DNA of 64,000 nt from positions 62,001 through 126,000 of the forward strand of contig NZ_JARFML010000019.1 of NCBI RefSeq assembly GCF_029167105.1. The letters are read 5' to 3'. Source of the stretch: Bradyrhizobium yuanmingense (GTDB taxonomy: Bacteria > Pseudomonadota > Alphaproteobacteria > Rhizobiales > Xanthobacteraceae). Within the stretch, counting starts at the first letter, position 1; each line of letters opens with the position of its first letter. The notes beneath the pieces are model-generated. The model was not told the DNA's origin. It did no database searches and saw only the letters and a list, made by a program, of their open reading frames with translations. The position numbers and the translations under genes are program-made. Below are positions 8,576-17,050 of the stretch, piece by piece.

Positions 8576-9595
8576 TCAGGAATCGGTGCTCGCGCGCTGC
8601 GAGGCGGTCGCCGCTCCGCGCAGGCTCGGCACCACGACCAGGCGATTGAACTCGCCATTGTCGTAGGCCTTGATGAACCGATCATAGTCCTTGATCGAGA
8701 CGCAGCCGTTGGAATCGCCGCGCGGCCCGAGCAGGTAATTGTGCGTGAGCAGCCCGACGCGGCCGAGCGCGCTGGTGCCTTCGACCGGGGTCATGCGCAG
8801 CGCACGGACGCCGTGGAACGGCTTTTCGCGCGGCTTCAGGTCATAGGTCGCCGGCGGCGTCGCGCCGACCATCCGCCGGTCGACATGATCAGGATTGTCC
8901 ATCAGCGCGCCTAGGCCGGAATGGGCTTCCAGCGCCACGCCGCTCGGCAGGTAGACCGCCTTGGCCGAGATGTCATAGACCGCAGTGCGCGAATCGTAGC
9001 CGAGAGCGGCGAGGTCCGGCCCCCTGCCGAGCAGGCCGTCGCCGGGCGTCAGCGAGGCCAGCTTGATCTTGTCGGTGAATTTTTCGAAGAAATTGCGGTT
9101 GTCGACCCTGAGATTGGTATCCGCATAGGCCTGGCTGGAGGCGATCTGAGCGGAGAAGTCCGCCTGGACCGGACGCGCGCGCGGCATGGGGATGGCATCG
9201 GCGCGCTGCGAGCGCCTCGCCTCCTCGGTCATGTACCGGTCGTCCTCGCTCAGGATCGAGCGCCAGTCGTCGCCCTGGAGCTTCTGGGCCAGCATCGCCT
9301 TGGCATCCCGCAGCTTGAGCTGGGCCGCATTCACCGCGGAGCGCTCCAGCACCCGCAGGCCTAGCTCGCGCGGCGACGGGCCGGCCGAGGCCGAGGCGAA
9401 ACGGTCCTCGAATGAGGGGGCATTGGCCGGCGGCAACGCCGCGGAAGCCAGCGGGGTCGAATCGCTGATATCGGCGACCCACGCGGCGGCGCCGAGCGCG
9501 AGCGCCATCGCGGCCACAGACAGCAGAATCGCTTCTGCCCGCCCGACACGGCGGCGCGACAACAGCCTCTCGGCGTGTGCTGCGTCGGAAACCAT
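8576..9595 (-). CDS. DUF2778 (Tlde1-type L,D-transpeptidase-like) protein
   Basis: A 339-residue membrane-anchored protein. ATG 9595 is chosen for its GGGGA ribosome site and because the membrane helix (AEAILLSVAAMALALGAAAWV) then lies at about 20-42. The C-terminal 120 residues form a DUF2778 domain, the fold of the Tlde1 peptidoglycan L,D-transpeptidase/carboxypeptidase toxins. His in LTHNYLLG and Cys in SNGCVSI are the probable catalytic pair. No type VI secretion genes are near, and the anchored form is common in Bradyrhizobium, so a housekeeping envelope role is more likely than a toxin. Confidence 0.85.
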   Translation of the reverse strand: MVSDAAHAERLLSRRRVGRAEAILLSVAAMALALGAAAWVADISDSTPLASAALPPANAPSFEDRFASASAGPSPRELGLRVLERSAVNAAQLKLRDAKAMLAQKLQGDDWRSILSEDDRYMTEEARRSQRADAIPMPRARPVQADFSAQIASSQAYADTNLRVDNRNFFEKFTDKIKLASLTPGDGLLGRGPDLAALGYDSRTAVYDISAKAVYLPSGVALEAHSGLGALMDNPDHVDRRMVGATPPATYDLKPREKPFHGVRALRMTPVEGTSALGRVGLLTHNYLLGPRGDSNGCVSIKDYDRFIKAYDNGEFNRLVVVPSLRGAATASQRASTDS

Positions 9596-9732
9596 CAGAT
9601 CCCCAAATCGACCCCCGGGGGCGTACCCACCCCCACCCGGAGAGACTCTATACCAGCTACCACATTGGGAGCCAAAAGTTAGGCATAATCGGGGCCGCCA
9701 AGGCCCTCCAAAGGTATCCCCTAAGGTATCCA

Positions 9733-10173
9733 ATGACCGATCCGTTCGATCTAGATCGCTTTGTCCGGGCCCAGGATCCGGTCTACGGCGACATCTTGGG
9801 CGAGCTGACCGGGGGCCGGAAGCAGACTCACTGGATGTGGTTCATCTTCCCCCAGGTCGCAGGTCTCGGGTTCAGCGCCATGTCGCAGCGCTATGCCATC
9901 GGCTCCCGCGCGGAGGCTGAGGCTTATCTCGCCCACCCCATCCTGGGCGGCCGGCTGATCGAATGCACCAAGCTGGTGCTCGCGGTCGAGGGCCGGACCA
10001 TCAACGCGATCCTCGGCGCGCCGGATGATGCCAAATTCCGCTCGTCGATGACGCTGTTCGGCACAGTGTCCGACGAGCCCGTCTTCGATCAGGCGCTCGC
10101 CCGATATTTCGCAGGCGAACGCGACGGCGCCACGCTGGAGATCCTCGAAAAGCTCGATCGGGCTCGGCATTAG
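9733..10173 (+). CDS. DUF1810 family protein
   Basis: A 146-residue protein of the DUF1810 family. The opening DPFDLDRFVRAQDPVY and the motif KQTHWMWFIFPQ are diagnostic, as are AYLAHPILGGRLIEC and KFRSSMTLF. The proposed start at 9733 is the ATG directly before that conserved block; frames reaching further upstream are GC-rich noise. Its biochemical role is unknown to me, and the family is widespread and single-domain. It is transcribed away from the DUF2778 gene. Confidence 0.9.
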   Translation: MTDPFDLDRFVRAQDPVYGDILGELTGGRKQTHWMWFIFPQVAGLGFSAMSQRYAIGSRAEAEAYLAHPILGGRLIECTKLVLAVEGRTINAILGAPDDAKFRSSMTLFGTVSDEPVFDQALARYFAGERDGATLEILEKLDRARH

Positions 10174-10183
10174 CAGACGCCGA

Positions 10184-10960
10184 TCAGCGTCCTTGGAAGA
10201 CGGCCGCGCGACGCTCGATGAAGGACTGGATGCCCTCCTTGGCGTCGGCACTGCCGAGCACGCGATCGCGAATTCTCGGGATGTAGGCAATCGCAGCCGC
10301 TTCGCCAGCTTCGACATAGTTCGCCGCCGCTTCCTTGGTCATCTGGATGCCGAATGGCGCATTGCGCGCGATCATGGCGGCGAGCGTCATCGCCCGCTCG
10401 ATCTGCTCGCCTGCAGGCACGACCTCCTGGACGAGGCCGATCGTATGCGCGCGCTGCGCCGAAAACTCGTCGCAGAGGAACAGATGATACATCGCATCGC
10501 CCCAGCCGGCCCGCGACAGGAAGCGGAAGTGCGCGCCGCCCAGCGGTGCAATGCCGCGCCTCGCCTCCATCTGGCAGAAGCGTGAATCATCGGCCGCAAC
10601 CACGATGTCACCGGCGAGCATCAGCTCGATGCCGATGGTGTAGACGACACCCTGCACGGCCGTCACGATCGGCTTGCGGCAGCGCTTGTTGAGCCCGAAC
10701 GGGTCGACATTGCCGTCCTTGATGTTGCGCTTCTCCGCGGTGGGACCGAAGAATTTGGGCATATCTAGACCTGCAGTGAAATCCCCGCCCTCGGCGCAGA
10801 TCACGCCGACGCGATAGGCCTCGTTGTTGTGCAGTTCGGTGAGTGCATCGGACAATTGCTCCATCATCGCAGGCGTGAATGCGTTCTTCTTCGCGGCGTT
10901 GGCGATGATGATCTTGAGGACGTGGCCGTGCACCTCGGTGCGGATCTGACCTTCGCTCAT
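10184..10960 (-). CDS. Enoyl-CoA hydratase/isomerase family protein
   Basis: A 258-residue crotonase-fold protein. The first oxyanion segment is EGGDFTAGLDMPKF and the second is VQGVVYTIGIELMLAGDIVVA, followed by CQMEARRGIAPLGGA, where a Glu sits near the usual catalytic position. The C-terminal VEAGEAAAIAYIP helix is normal. It starts 35 bases after the stop of the tautomerase gene and is probably cotranscribed with it from the operator-bearing promoter at about 11500. This suggests a CoA-thioester step in the same catabolic route. The exact substrate is unknown. Confidence 0.88.
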   Translation of the reverse strand: MSEGQIRTEVHGHVLKIIIANAAKKNAFTPAMMEQLSDALTELHNNEAYRVGVICAEGGDFTAGLDMPKFFGPTAEKRNIKDGNVDPFGLNKRCRKPIVTAVQGVVYTIGIELMLAGDIVVAADDSRFCQMEARRGIAPLGGAHFRFLSRAGWGDAMYHLFLCDEFSAQRAHTIGLVQEVVPAGEQIERAMTLAAMIARNAPFGIQMTKEAAANYVEAGEAAAIAYIPRIRDRVLGSADAKEGIQSFIERRAAVFQGR

Positions 10961-10995
10961 GTGCTCGTCTCCCGATTGGTGGTGTTGGCAGCAAG

Positions 10996-11478
10996 TCAGG
11001 CCGGCTGCTGAAGCGCCGCGCGGATCGCCTCGATCCGGGCCGGCGTGAACACGCCGGAATCCAACAGCTGAAGGATCGAGAGCACCCCGCCGCGCGATCC
11101 CCAGCTTCCCTCATTGATGATCTCGAAATTGACCCACCAGGTCGGCGACGGCGCCGGCATGCCGCAGGCCTCCGCAAGCCGCGCCAGCACGTTGCGGATC
11201 ACCTCGGCGCGCACCTCCGCCGGCCAGGCCGCGTTCATGACGGCGATGTTGACGGTGATGATGTCGCGCGGCTTGTCCTGATCGCACAGCAACCGGCCGC
11301 CGATCGCCATGCTGTCGGGCGGCAGGTCGTGGAAATGCACCTGGAACCCCATCCGGGCCGCCGGCGCCCTCTGGCCGACCTCCGGCTCGAGCACAGCGTC
11401 GGTCAGGCTTTCAGCAAGCTGCCGGCGCTGCGGCAGGCCGAGCCGTCCGGCCGGTGCGGTGACGGTGATGATGGTCAA
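10996..11478 (-). CDS. Fused tautomerase-superfamily protein lacking Pro-1
   Basis: About 160 residues containing two 4-oxalocrotonate-tautomerase-like beta-alpha-beta units: TIITVTAPAG...LAESLTDAVLEPEVG in the first half and IITVNIAVMNAAWPAEVRAEVIRNVLARLAEACG in the second. TTG 11478 is chosen because GGAGAGG lies seven bases upstream, while the longer frame has no ribosome site and would cross operator 1. With that start the protein begins Met-Thr-Ile, so the catalytic N-terminal proline of the superfamily is missing. It may have lost tautomerase activity or use other chemistry. It heads an operon with the enoyl-CoA hydratase and faces a tetR gene. Confidence 0.72.
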   Translation of the reverse strand: MTIITVTAPAGRLGLPQRRQLAESLTDAVLEPEVGQRAPAARMGFQVHFHDLPPDSMAIGGRLLCDQDKPRDIITVNIAVMNAAWPAEVRAEVIRNVLARLAEACGMPAPSPTWWVNFEIINEGSWGSRGGVLSILQLLDSGVFTPARIEAIRAALQQPA

Positions 11479-11496
11479 ATTGGCACCTCTCCACGA

Positions 11497-11514
11497 ATAT
11501 GACACTCGTCATAT
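11497..11514. promoter_or_regulatory. Operator 1, TetR-type palindrome
   Basis: A perfect 7-bp inverted repeat ATATGAC-ACTC-GTCATAT, lying 20 bases before the tautomerase start and about 67 bases before tetR. It shares the 16-base core TATGACACTCGTCATA with operator 2, differing at two positions. Placement between divergent genes, one of which is TetR, makes it the likely binding site of that regulator. Confidence 0.65.
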
Positions 11515-11529
11515 CTCAACACGACTTGC

Positions 11530-11547
11530 CTATGTCAAGTGTCATAG
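11530..11547. promoter_or_regulatory. Operator 2 with overlapping promoter
   Basis: The minus strand reads CTATGACACTTGACATAG, a near-copy of operator 1. It contains TTGACA on the minus strand, which with GATATG 17 bases further on gives a plausible -35/-10 pair for the tautomerase operon. A repressor bound here would cover the -35 box. It ends 33 bases before the tetR start, so it could also control tetR itself. Confidence 0.6.
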
Positions 11548-11580
11548 TCTAGATGGAGATGGCCAATTGCAGGATTCCCG

Positions 11581-12192
11581 ATGACTGCCACCACACGCGA
11601 CAGGATGATCGCCGGCGCCGCCGACCTGATGAGCCGCCGCGGCGTCAACGCCACCAGCATGCGCGACGTGGTCCGCCACACAGCGACGCCGCGCGGCTCG
11701 ATCAGCCACCACTTCCCCGACGGCAAGCCGCAATTGATCGCCGAAGCCGTGACCTTCGCCGGCCGGCAGGTATCCATTCCTCTGGAGAAAGCCATGAACG
11801 AACGCGGCGTGCTCGGCGGCCTCAAGGCTTTTGTCGCATCGTGGCGCCGTCAGTTGGAGGCAACCGGCTTCGAGGCCGGCTGCCCCGTGCTCGCCGTGGC
11901 GGTCGATCGCTATGTCGGTGAGCCCAGTGACAAGGTCGATGCGGCCGCGCAGCAGCGCCTGCTCGACCTCGCCGACGGCGTATTCGCGGATTGGCGGCGG
12001 ATCATGCAAGCAGCCTTGTTGCGCGAAGGACTGACTGCCGAGCGCGCTGAGCGGCTTGCAACGCTCGTCGTCGCCTCGATCGAAGGCACGGTCGCGATGT
12101 GCCGCGCCAGCCGCAGCGCCGACGCGCTCGATCAGGTTCAGGAGGAACTGGAGATCGTCCTCGCAACCGCCCTCGCCTGCACAAAAAAATAG
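11581..12192 (+). CDS. TetR/AcrR family transcriptional regulator
   Basis: A 203-residue regulator. The helix-turn-helix is in the first 50 residues (AADLMSRRGVNATSMRDVVRHT...RGSISHHFPDGK). The C-terminal ligand domain has GCPVLAVAVD at about 100-109, a feature of the LmrA/YxaF-like TetR branch, which often senses small aromatic or flavonoid-type compounds. It is transcribed divergently from the tautomerase operon and directly upstream of the hydratase gene, with 14 bases between. The two palindromes at 11497 and 11530 are its probable sites. The inducer is unknown. Confidence 0.92.
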   Translation: MTATTRDRMIAGAADLMSRRGVNATSMRDVVRHTATPRGSISHHFPDGKPQLIAEAVTFAGRQVSIPLEKAMNERGVLGGLKAFVASWRRQLEATGFEAGCPVLAVAVDRYVGEPSDKVDAAAQQRLLDLADGVFADWRRIMQAALLREGLTAERAERLATLVVASIEGTVAMCRASRSADALDQVQEELEIVLATALACTKK

Positions 12193-12206
12193 ATTGGAGA
12201 CGCGCA

Positions 12207-12992
12207 ATGGACTTATCCCGGCAACGCGAACTCGCCCGTCAGCTCGCCGATTTGCGTCGCGAGGGCCGGCAACAGAGCGGCCTCGACGAACGGCTGGTCC
12301 CACCGGATGCGGACACGGCGTACCAAGTCGCGCGGATGGTCGAAGAAGAACTCGGCTGGGATGTGGTCGGCTGGAAGATCGCGGGCATGAAGTCCGGGCT
12401 CCAGCGTCAGCTTCGCATCTCCGCGCCGATCTATGGGCGGGTGTTCGCGCCCCTGATCAAGAGTTCGCCCGCCAGCGTCGAGCATGCCAGACAATGCAGC
12501 CCGATCCCCGAAGTCGAGTTCCAGGCGCGTCTCGGCGCTGATCTGCCGCCGCGCGCAAAGCCCTATACGGTGGACGAAGTCGGCGACGCCGTCGCCTCGT
12601 TGCATCCCGGGATCGAGCTCGCGGAGTGCCGCTTCATTCACGATGCGGCGTTTCCACCGATGCCGGCGATCATGGCCGACGGTTCCGGATCAGGAACGAT
12701 CGTGCTCGGGGAGCCCATCGCCGACTGGCGCAGCCGCGACGTCGCCACTCAGGATGTCGTCCTCAATTGCAACGGCATCGAACGGCGCCGCGGCTCCGCT
12801 GCAGAGGCGATTGACCATCCGCTGGTGCCTCTGGCCTGGCTTGCCAACGAGCTGTCGCGGACCGGCATCGGTCTCAAGGCCGGCCAGACGATCAGCACGG
12901 GAACGCTGACCGGTATGCTCCGGCCCAAGGCTGGCGAAACCTACGTTGCCGATTTTGGCCCGCTGGGATCGGTCAGCGCGACCTACAGCTGA
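12207..12992 (+). CDS. 2-keto-4-pentenoate hydratase-like protein (FAH superfamily)
   Basis: A 261-residue protein of the fumarylacetoacetate-hydrolase superfamily, MhpD/hydratase branch. WKIAGMKSGLQRQL at about 54-67, the metal-ligand acidic residues in PEVEFQARLG (E...E), HPGIELAECRF and the Lys/Gly-rich C-terminal GQTISTGTLTGM are in order. Such enzymes add water to 2-hydroxypenta-2,4-dienoate or act on similar keto-enols at the end of aromatic meta-cleavage. TTGGAGA precedes ATG 12207. It is in one unit with tetR, and with the facing tautomerase suggests a keto-enol catabolic route. No ring-cleavage dioxygenase is in the window. Confidence 0.85.
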   Translation: MDLSRQRELARQLADLRREGRQQSGLDERLVPPDADTAYQVARMVEEELGWDVVGWKIAGMKSGLQRQLRISAPIYGRVFAPLIKSSPASVEHARQCSPIPEVEFQARLGADLPPRAKPYTVDEVGDAVASLHPGIELAECRFIHDAAFPPMPAIMADGSGSGTIVLGEPIADWRSRDVATQDVVLNCNGIERRRGSAAEAIDHPLVPLAWLANELSRTGIGLKAGQTISTGTLTGMLRPKAGETYVADFGPLGSVSATYS

Positions 12993-13077
12993 GACGGCCA
13001 AAGAGCGTAAACCGCAGATTAACATGGCCGCCCTATCGTCCGGGCGAAATAATTCTCCGTTATTTGCCGGACAGATC

Positions 13078-15159
13078 ATGAAAATCGGTACGCTCCTGAC
13101 CAGCGCCATCGTCTCGCTCTCGACCGTCGGCGGCGGCCTCGCCGTCTACGTCGCCGCGACGAAATACGAGACCATGGAACGGATCACTGAAGCGCAGGGG
13201 CGGCTCGCAATCGTCCGTGCGGTCAGCGACATCCCGCGCTATCTCAATCCGGAGCGCGGCTTTTCCACCAACATCCTGTACGGACCCGCGGCCATCGACC
13301 CGGCGCTACTGGCCGAGCAGGACAAGCTGCGCAAGCAGACCGACCGCGCCCGCGACAAGATGAATGCACTGCGCAAGGAGCTGCCCGGCTCCTTCGACGA
13401 CGGCACCACGATCGGCAGCAACATCGACGGCCTCAACGCGAAGTTCACTGGCCTGCGCGAGGCCATCGACAAGGCGCTGGCGGGTCCCGCCGATGCACGT
13501 AAGGACGCCGCCAAGAAGATCGTCGCCGAGAATGCCGTGCTCAACGGCGGCGTGACCGCGCTGCTCAACGAGCAGGTCCGCCGCATGGCGATCCTGAACG
13601 GTGACGCCTACCGGCAGGCCAGCTACGCCAACGTCGCGATGACGCTGCGCGACGTCGGCGGCTTCAACTCCAGCCTGCACAAGAATCTCCTCGGCGGAAA
13701 GAAGCCGGCGACCGAAGCCGAGAAGGCCGACATTGCCCGCTCGCAGGGCCGCAACGATCAGATCGTGATGGCGCTGCAGGAATTGCGCGGCAATCCAACA
13801 ACGCCGGCGAACGTCGCCGCGGCGCTGGAGAAGTTCAATTCGATCTATGTCGAGGAGTTCGGCCGCGAGCTCAAGCTGGTGAAGGACGGCGCCGTCACCG
13901 GCAAGTACGAGCACGACATGGACACCTATTATGCCGCCACGCAGCGCGGCCTCGGCACCATCATCGAGGTCCGCGACGCCCTCTACGGCAACGCGGAGCA
14001 GATCCTCGCCGGCGCGTCCTCCGGTGCCCGCACCAGCTTCACGATCGCGCTCGCCGGCCTTGTCGCAGTGCTGATTGCCAGCGCCGGCCTCATCGTGACG
14101 GTTCGCCGCCGCGTCTGCGGGCCGATCGTCGGCCTGACGACACGCATGTCGCGGCTCGCCGACGGCGAGGTTGCGGAGAGCATTCCGGGCGCCGAGCGCT
14201 CCGACGAGATCGGCGCGATGGCCGCGGCCGTTCAGGTGTTCAAGGACAACATGATCCGGGCCGATCGGCTCGCGGCCGAGAAGCAGGCCGAGAACGACGG
14301 CAAGATGCGCCGCGCCCAGGCGCTCGACGATCTCACCCGCGCCTTCGAGGCCAAGGTGACCGAGCTGGTCGGCGGCCTGTCGCGGGCCTCTGCTGCAATG
14401 GAAAGCACCGCGCAGTCGATGACCTCGACGTCGGCGCAGACCAACAGCCAGGCCGCCGTGGTCGCCGCCGCCTCCGAACAGACCTCGACCAACGTGCAGA
14501 CGGTCGCGAGCGCCACCGAAGAGCTGACCTCCTCGATCGCGGAGATCGGGCGTCAGGTCGCCCAAAGCACCGAGATCGCGGCACGTGCCGTCGACAATGC
14601 CCGCCGCACCGGCGACACGGCGCGCACGCTCGCCGAAGGCGCCCAGAAGATCGGCGACGTCGTGACGCTGATCCAGAGCATCGCCGAGCAGACCAACCTG
14701 CTTGCGCTGAATGCAACCATCGAAGCCGCCCGTGCCGGCGAGGCCGGCCGCGGCTTTGCCGTGGTCGCCTCCGAAGTGAAGTCGCTGGCCGGCCAGACCG
14801 CCAAGGCCACGACGGAGATCTCCGAGCAGATCACCGCGATCCAGACCGCGAGCGACGAGACGGTGGCGGCGATCCGCAACGTCGCCGACGTCATCGCCGA
14901 GATCGACCAGATCGGCACCGCGATCGCGGCGGCGATCGAGGAGCAGGGCTCGGCGACCAAGGAGATCGCCCGCAGCGTTCAGGAGGCCGCCCGCGGCACC
15001 CAGGAGGTCAACAGCAACATCTCCGGCGTGCAGCGCGCCGCCGACGACACCGGCGCCGCGGCAAGAGAGGTGCTGGGCGCGGCCGAGCAGCTCTCGACCC
15101 AGTCGCGCGATCTCGCCGGCCAGTTCGAGCGCTTCCTTGGCGAGGTCCGAGCGGCGTAG
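13078..15159 (+). CDS. Methyl-accepting chemotaxis protein
   Basis: A 693-residue transmembrane chemoreceptor. The first membrane helix is at about 5-27 and the second at about 322-342 (FTIALAGLVAVLIASAGLIV), enclosing a large helical periplasmic sensor of roughly 290 residues with no named ligand domain. A HAMP linker follows (RRRVCGPIVGLTTRMSRLADGE), then the signalling domain with its conserved hairpin tip IAEQTNLLALNATIEAARAG. ATG 13078 begins directly at the first membrane helix. There is no C-terminal CheR-docking pentapeptide of the NWETF type (it ends FLGEVRAA). It is not linked to a che cluster here. Confidence 0.95.
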   Translation: MKIGTLLTSAIVSLSTVGGGLAVYVAATKYETMERITEAQGRLAIVRAVSDIPRYLNPERGFSTNILYGPAAIDPALLAEQDKLRKQTDRARDKMNALRKELPGSFDDGTTIGSNIDGLNAKFTGLREAIDKALAGPADARKDAAKKIVAENAVLNGGVTALLNEQVRRMAILNGDAYRQASYANVAMTLRDVGGFNSSLHKNLLGGKKPATEAEKADIARSQGRNDQIVMALQELRGNPTTPANVAAALEKFNSIYVEEFGRELKLVKDGAVTGKYEHDMDTYYAATQRGLGTIIEVRDALYGNAEQILAGASSGARTSFTIALAGLVAVLIASAGLIVTVRRRVCGPIVGLTTRMSRLADGEVAESIPGAERSDEIGAMAAAVQVFKDNMIRADRLAAEKQAENDGKMRRAQALDDLTRAFEAKVTELVGGLSRASAAMESTAQSMTSTSAQTNSQAAVVAAASEQTSTNVQTVASATEELTSSIAEIGRQVAQSTEIAARAVDNARRTGDTARTLAEGAQKIGDVVTLIQSIAEQTNLLALNATIEAARAGEAGRGFAVVASEVKSLAGQTAKATTEISEQITAIQTASDETVAAIRNVADVIAEIDQIGTAIAAAIEEQGSATKEIARSVQEAARGTQEVNSNISGVQRAADDTGAAAREVLGAAEQLSTQSRDLAGQFERFLGEVRAA

Positions 15160-15166
15160 CGCGACG

Positions 15167-15757
15167 TCAATACGGCGGCGCCTTGCGCGCGCGCTGCGCT
15201 TTCGCCGCCTCGATCCACCACGTCAGATCGTCGGCGAAGCGCGGAAACGAGCGCTCCAGAGCCTTGCCGCCATCGCCGATCGGCTCGCCGGCTTCCGACA
15301 GCGTCTGCGCGATCGGGCCGACACCGATGGTGCTCGATACCACCACCATGCCCATCTCCGAGAGCGTGCCGTGCCAGGCGGTCGCCGCGCGTGCTCCGGA
15401 CAGCCGGCCGGCCGAATAGCTCACGATCGCGGCCGGGCGCCAGAACCATTCCTCCAGGAAATGGTCGGTGAGGTTCTTCAGCCCGGGCTGCATGCCCCAA
15501 TTATACTCGCCGGTGACGAAGACGAATCCGTCGGCCCCGCGGATCTGCCCGGCCAGCTTCTCCAGCGCCTCCGGCGCCGAGCCCTTGGGATGTTCCTTGT
15601 ACATGCGGTCCAGCATCGGCAGCCCGATCGCCTTGGCGTCGATGAATTCGACGTCCTCGCCGCGGCCGCGCAGCCGGTTGATGACGAAATTCGCAAGGCG
15701 GATGCCCATGCGGTCGGAACGGTAAGAACCGTAGAGAACGAGAATGCGATTGCTCAT
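15167..15757 (-). CDS. NAD(P)H-dependent FMN reductase family protein
   Basis: A 196-residue flavodoxin-like reductase. The phosphate-binding loop is LYGSYRSDRMG at about 8-18 and the flavin-contacting motif is TGEYNWGMQPGLKN at about 102-115. The C-terminal third is helical with WWIEAAKAQRARK. Such proteins reduce FMN, quinones, azo dyes or chromate using NAD(P)H; the natural substrate is not evident. It converges with the chemoreceptor and stands alone. Confidence 0.9.
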   Translation of the reverse strand: MSNRILVLYGSYRSDRMGIRLANFVINRLRGRGEDVEFIDAKAIGLPMLDRMYKEHPKGSAPEALEKLAGQIRGADGFVFVTGEYNWGMQPGLKNLTDHFLEEWFWRPAAIVSYSAGRLSGARAATAWHGTLSEMGMVVVSSTIGVGPIAQTLSEAGEPIGDGGKALERSFPRFADDLTWWIEAAKAQRARKAPPY

Positions 15758-15807
15758 GGCTCGACGGTAGCACGAAACCGGCGCCCAGCCCTACTCGATT
15801 TGTCGCA

Positions 15808-16755
15808 TTACCGTCCGCGACCATGCTCCAGCGTTTGCGACGGCGTCTCGCCGAACTGGTCGCGGTAGCTTCTGGAGAAATCGCTGAGGTGCCAGAAGCC
15901 GTACGCCAGGGCCACCGCCTTGACGCTATCGGCCCCGGCGAGAAGGCGCCGTCGCACCAGCCACAGCCGGTGCAGACGCAAATATCGGTGCAGGCTCATG
16001 CCGCGATAGCGGCGCACGACGTCGTGCATGGTGCGAACCGACAGCCCGAGCCTGCGCGCGATCTGATCGCTATAAATCGGCTCCGACAGGTCGTCGGAGA
16101 GCAGCGCGCGGATGTCCTGGAATGTCCTGAAATTCCGTCCGTCGTTAGGTCCGAGGGTCCAACGGGCCGAAACGATCGCTGCAAAGGCCTCGTCGACGGC
16201 TCCGAGCAGGGACTCCTTCATCGCCGCGCCCTTTAACAAGAGCTCCGGCGCCGGCATCGGCCCGGCCGCCTCGGCCAGCACCTCCCGAACCACGCCGCGC
16301 AACCGCTGCAAGCCGGCCGTGGAGACTTCAAAAATCTTGAAGCTCAAGAGCGTCGACGGCCAGCCACGATCCCTCACCTCCGGCCGGAAAACCACCGAGG
16401 CGATTTGCCGCTGCACCTCCTCGATGGTGGTGTAGGCCGCCCCGCCGTTGCCAATGACCACAACGGGCCGCGCACGTTGCGAGCCGTTGAAGCGAATTGG
16501 CACGTTGAGATCGTCCATCGTGAAGCCGATCGCAGTGCAATTCTCCACGAGTTGTGCGTCAACCACCCTCGGAAATGAGCGCGTAAAATTCACGTCGCAG
16601 CCCGGTAAGGCGAGGATCGCCTGCTCAGCCGAAATCTTCCGCACAAGAGGGGTGAATTCGAAATTCAGCCCGCGTATGGCGCTTCGAAATTCGTCAACGT
16701 CTGAAAAACGAAATGTTTTGAGTGCCGAGCTCGGCACATCGTCAATGCTGTTCAT
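15808..16755 (-). CDS. AraC family transcriptional regulator
   Basis: A 315-residue regulator. The last 100 residues carry two helix-turn-helix motifs, IARRLGLSVRTMHDVVRRY and SVKAVALAYGFWHLSDFSRSYRDQFGETP, the AraC/XylS signature. The N-terminal 200 residues are a cupin-like AraC-binding domain (VRKISAEQAILALPGCDVNFTR). ATG 16755 is chosen since it gives MNSIDDVPSS; an upstream ATG adds 24 unconserved residues. The ribosome site is weak. There is no operon partner; the 295-base space before the DUF2336 gene would hold its promoter and possibly that of the signalling operon. Confidence 0.9.
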   Translation of the reverse strand: MNSIDDVPSSALKTFRFSDVDEFRSAIRGLNFEFTPLVRKISAEQAILALPGCDVNFTRSFPRVVDAQLVENCTAIGFTMDDLNVPIRFNGSQRARPVVVIGNGGAAYTTIEEVQRQIASVVFRPEVRDRGWPSTLLSFKIFEVSTAGLQRLRGVVREVLAEAAGPMPAPELLLKGAAMKESLLGAVDEAFAAIVSARWTLGPNDGRNFRTFQDIRALLSDDLSEPIYSDQIARRLGLSVRTMHDVVRRYRGMSLHRYLRLHRLWLVRRRLLAGADSVKAVALAYGFWHLSDFSRSYRDQFGETPSQTLEHGRGR

Positions 16756-17050
16756 GGAAATAAGAGAATGCCGCGCCACTCTGGATGTGCGTCCGGCCGC
16801 GGAATGCCGGTTCGCTTCCTCCCTCAATTATTTCGCTAGAATCGATTCTGTCGTGTCCTGATTAAATGGAGCGGGGCCGGTTGAAAGAACAATCCGGGAC
16901 AACCCTGCCTCGCCGAATTTCGATAGCGTTTCCCACAAGGCCGGCGGTGCTGAAATACCCCAGCCTTCGACAATTAAAATTCAAATTAACGCCTTTGCGG
17001 CGGAATGACCGTTGTTTGATCGTCAATTCATTTCATTTCAGGCTCCTGCC

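Noticed and set aside
13306..14565. 419-residue minus-strand frame inside the chemoreceptor gene
   Set aside because: Its residue content (Gly, Arg, His, Asp rich) is the usual antisense shadow of a high-GC gene, and the plus frame has HAMP and signalling motifs throughout.
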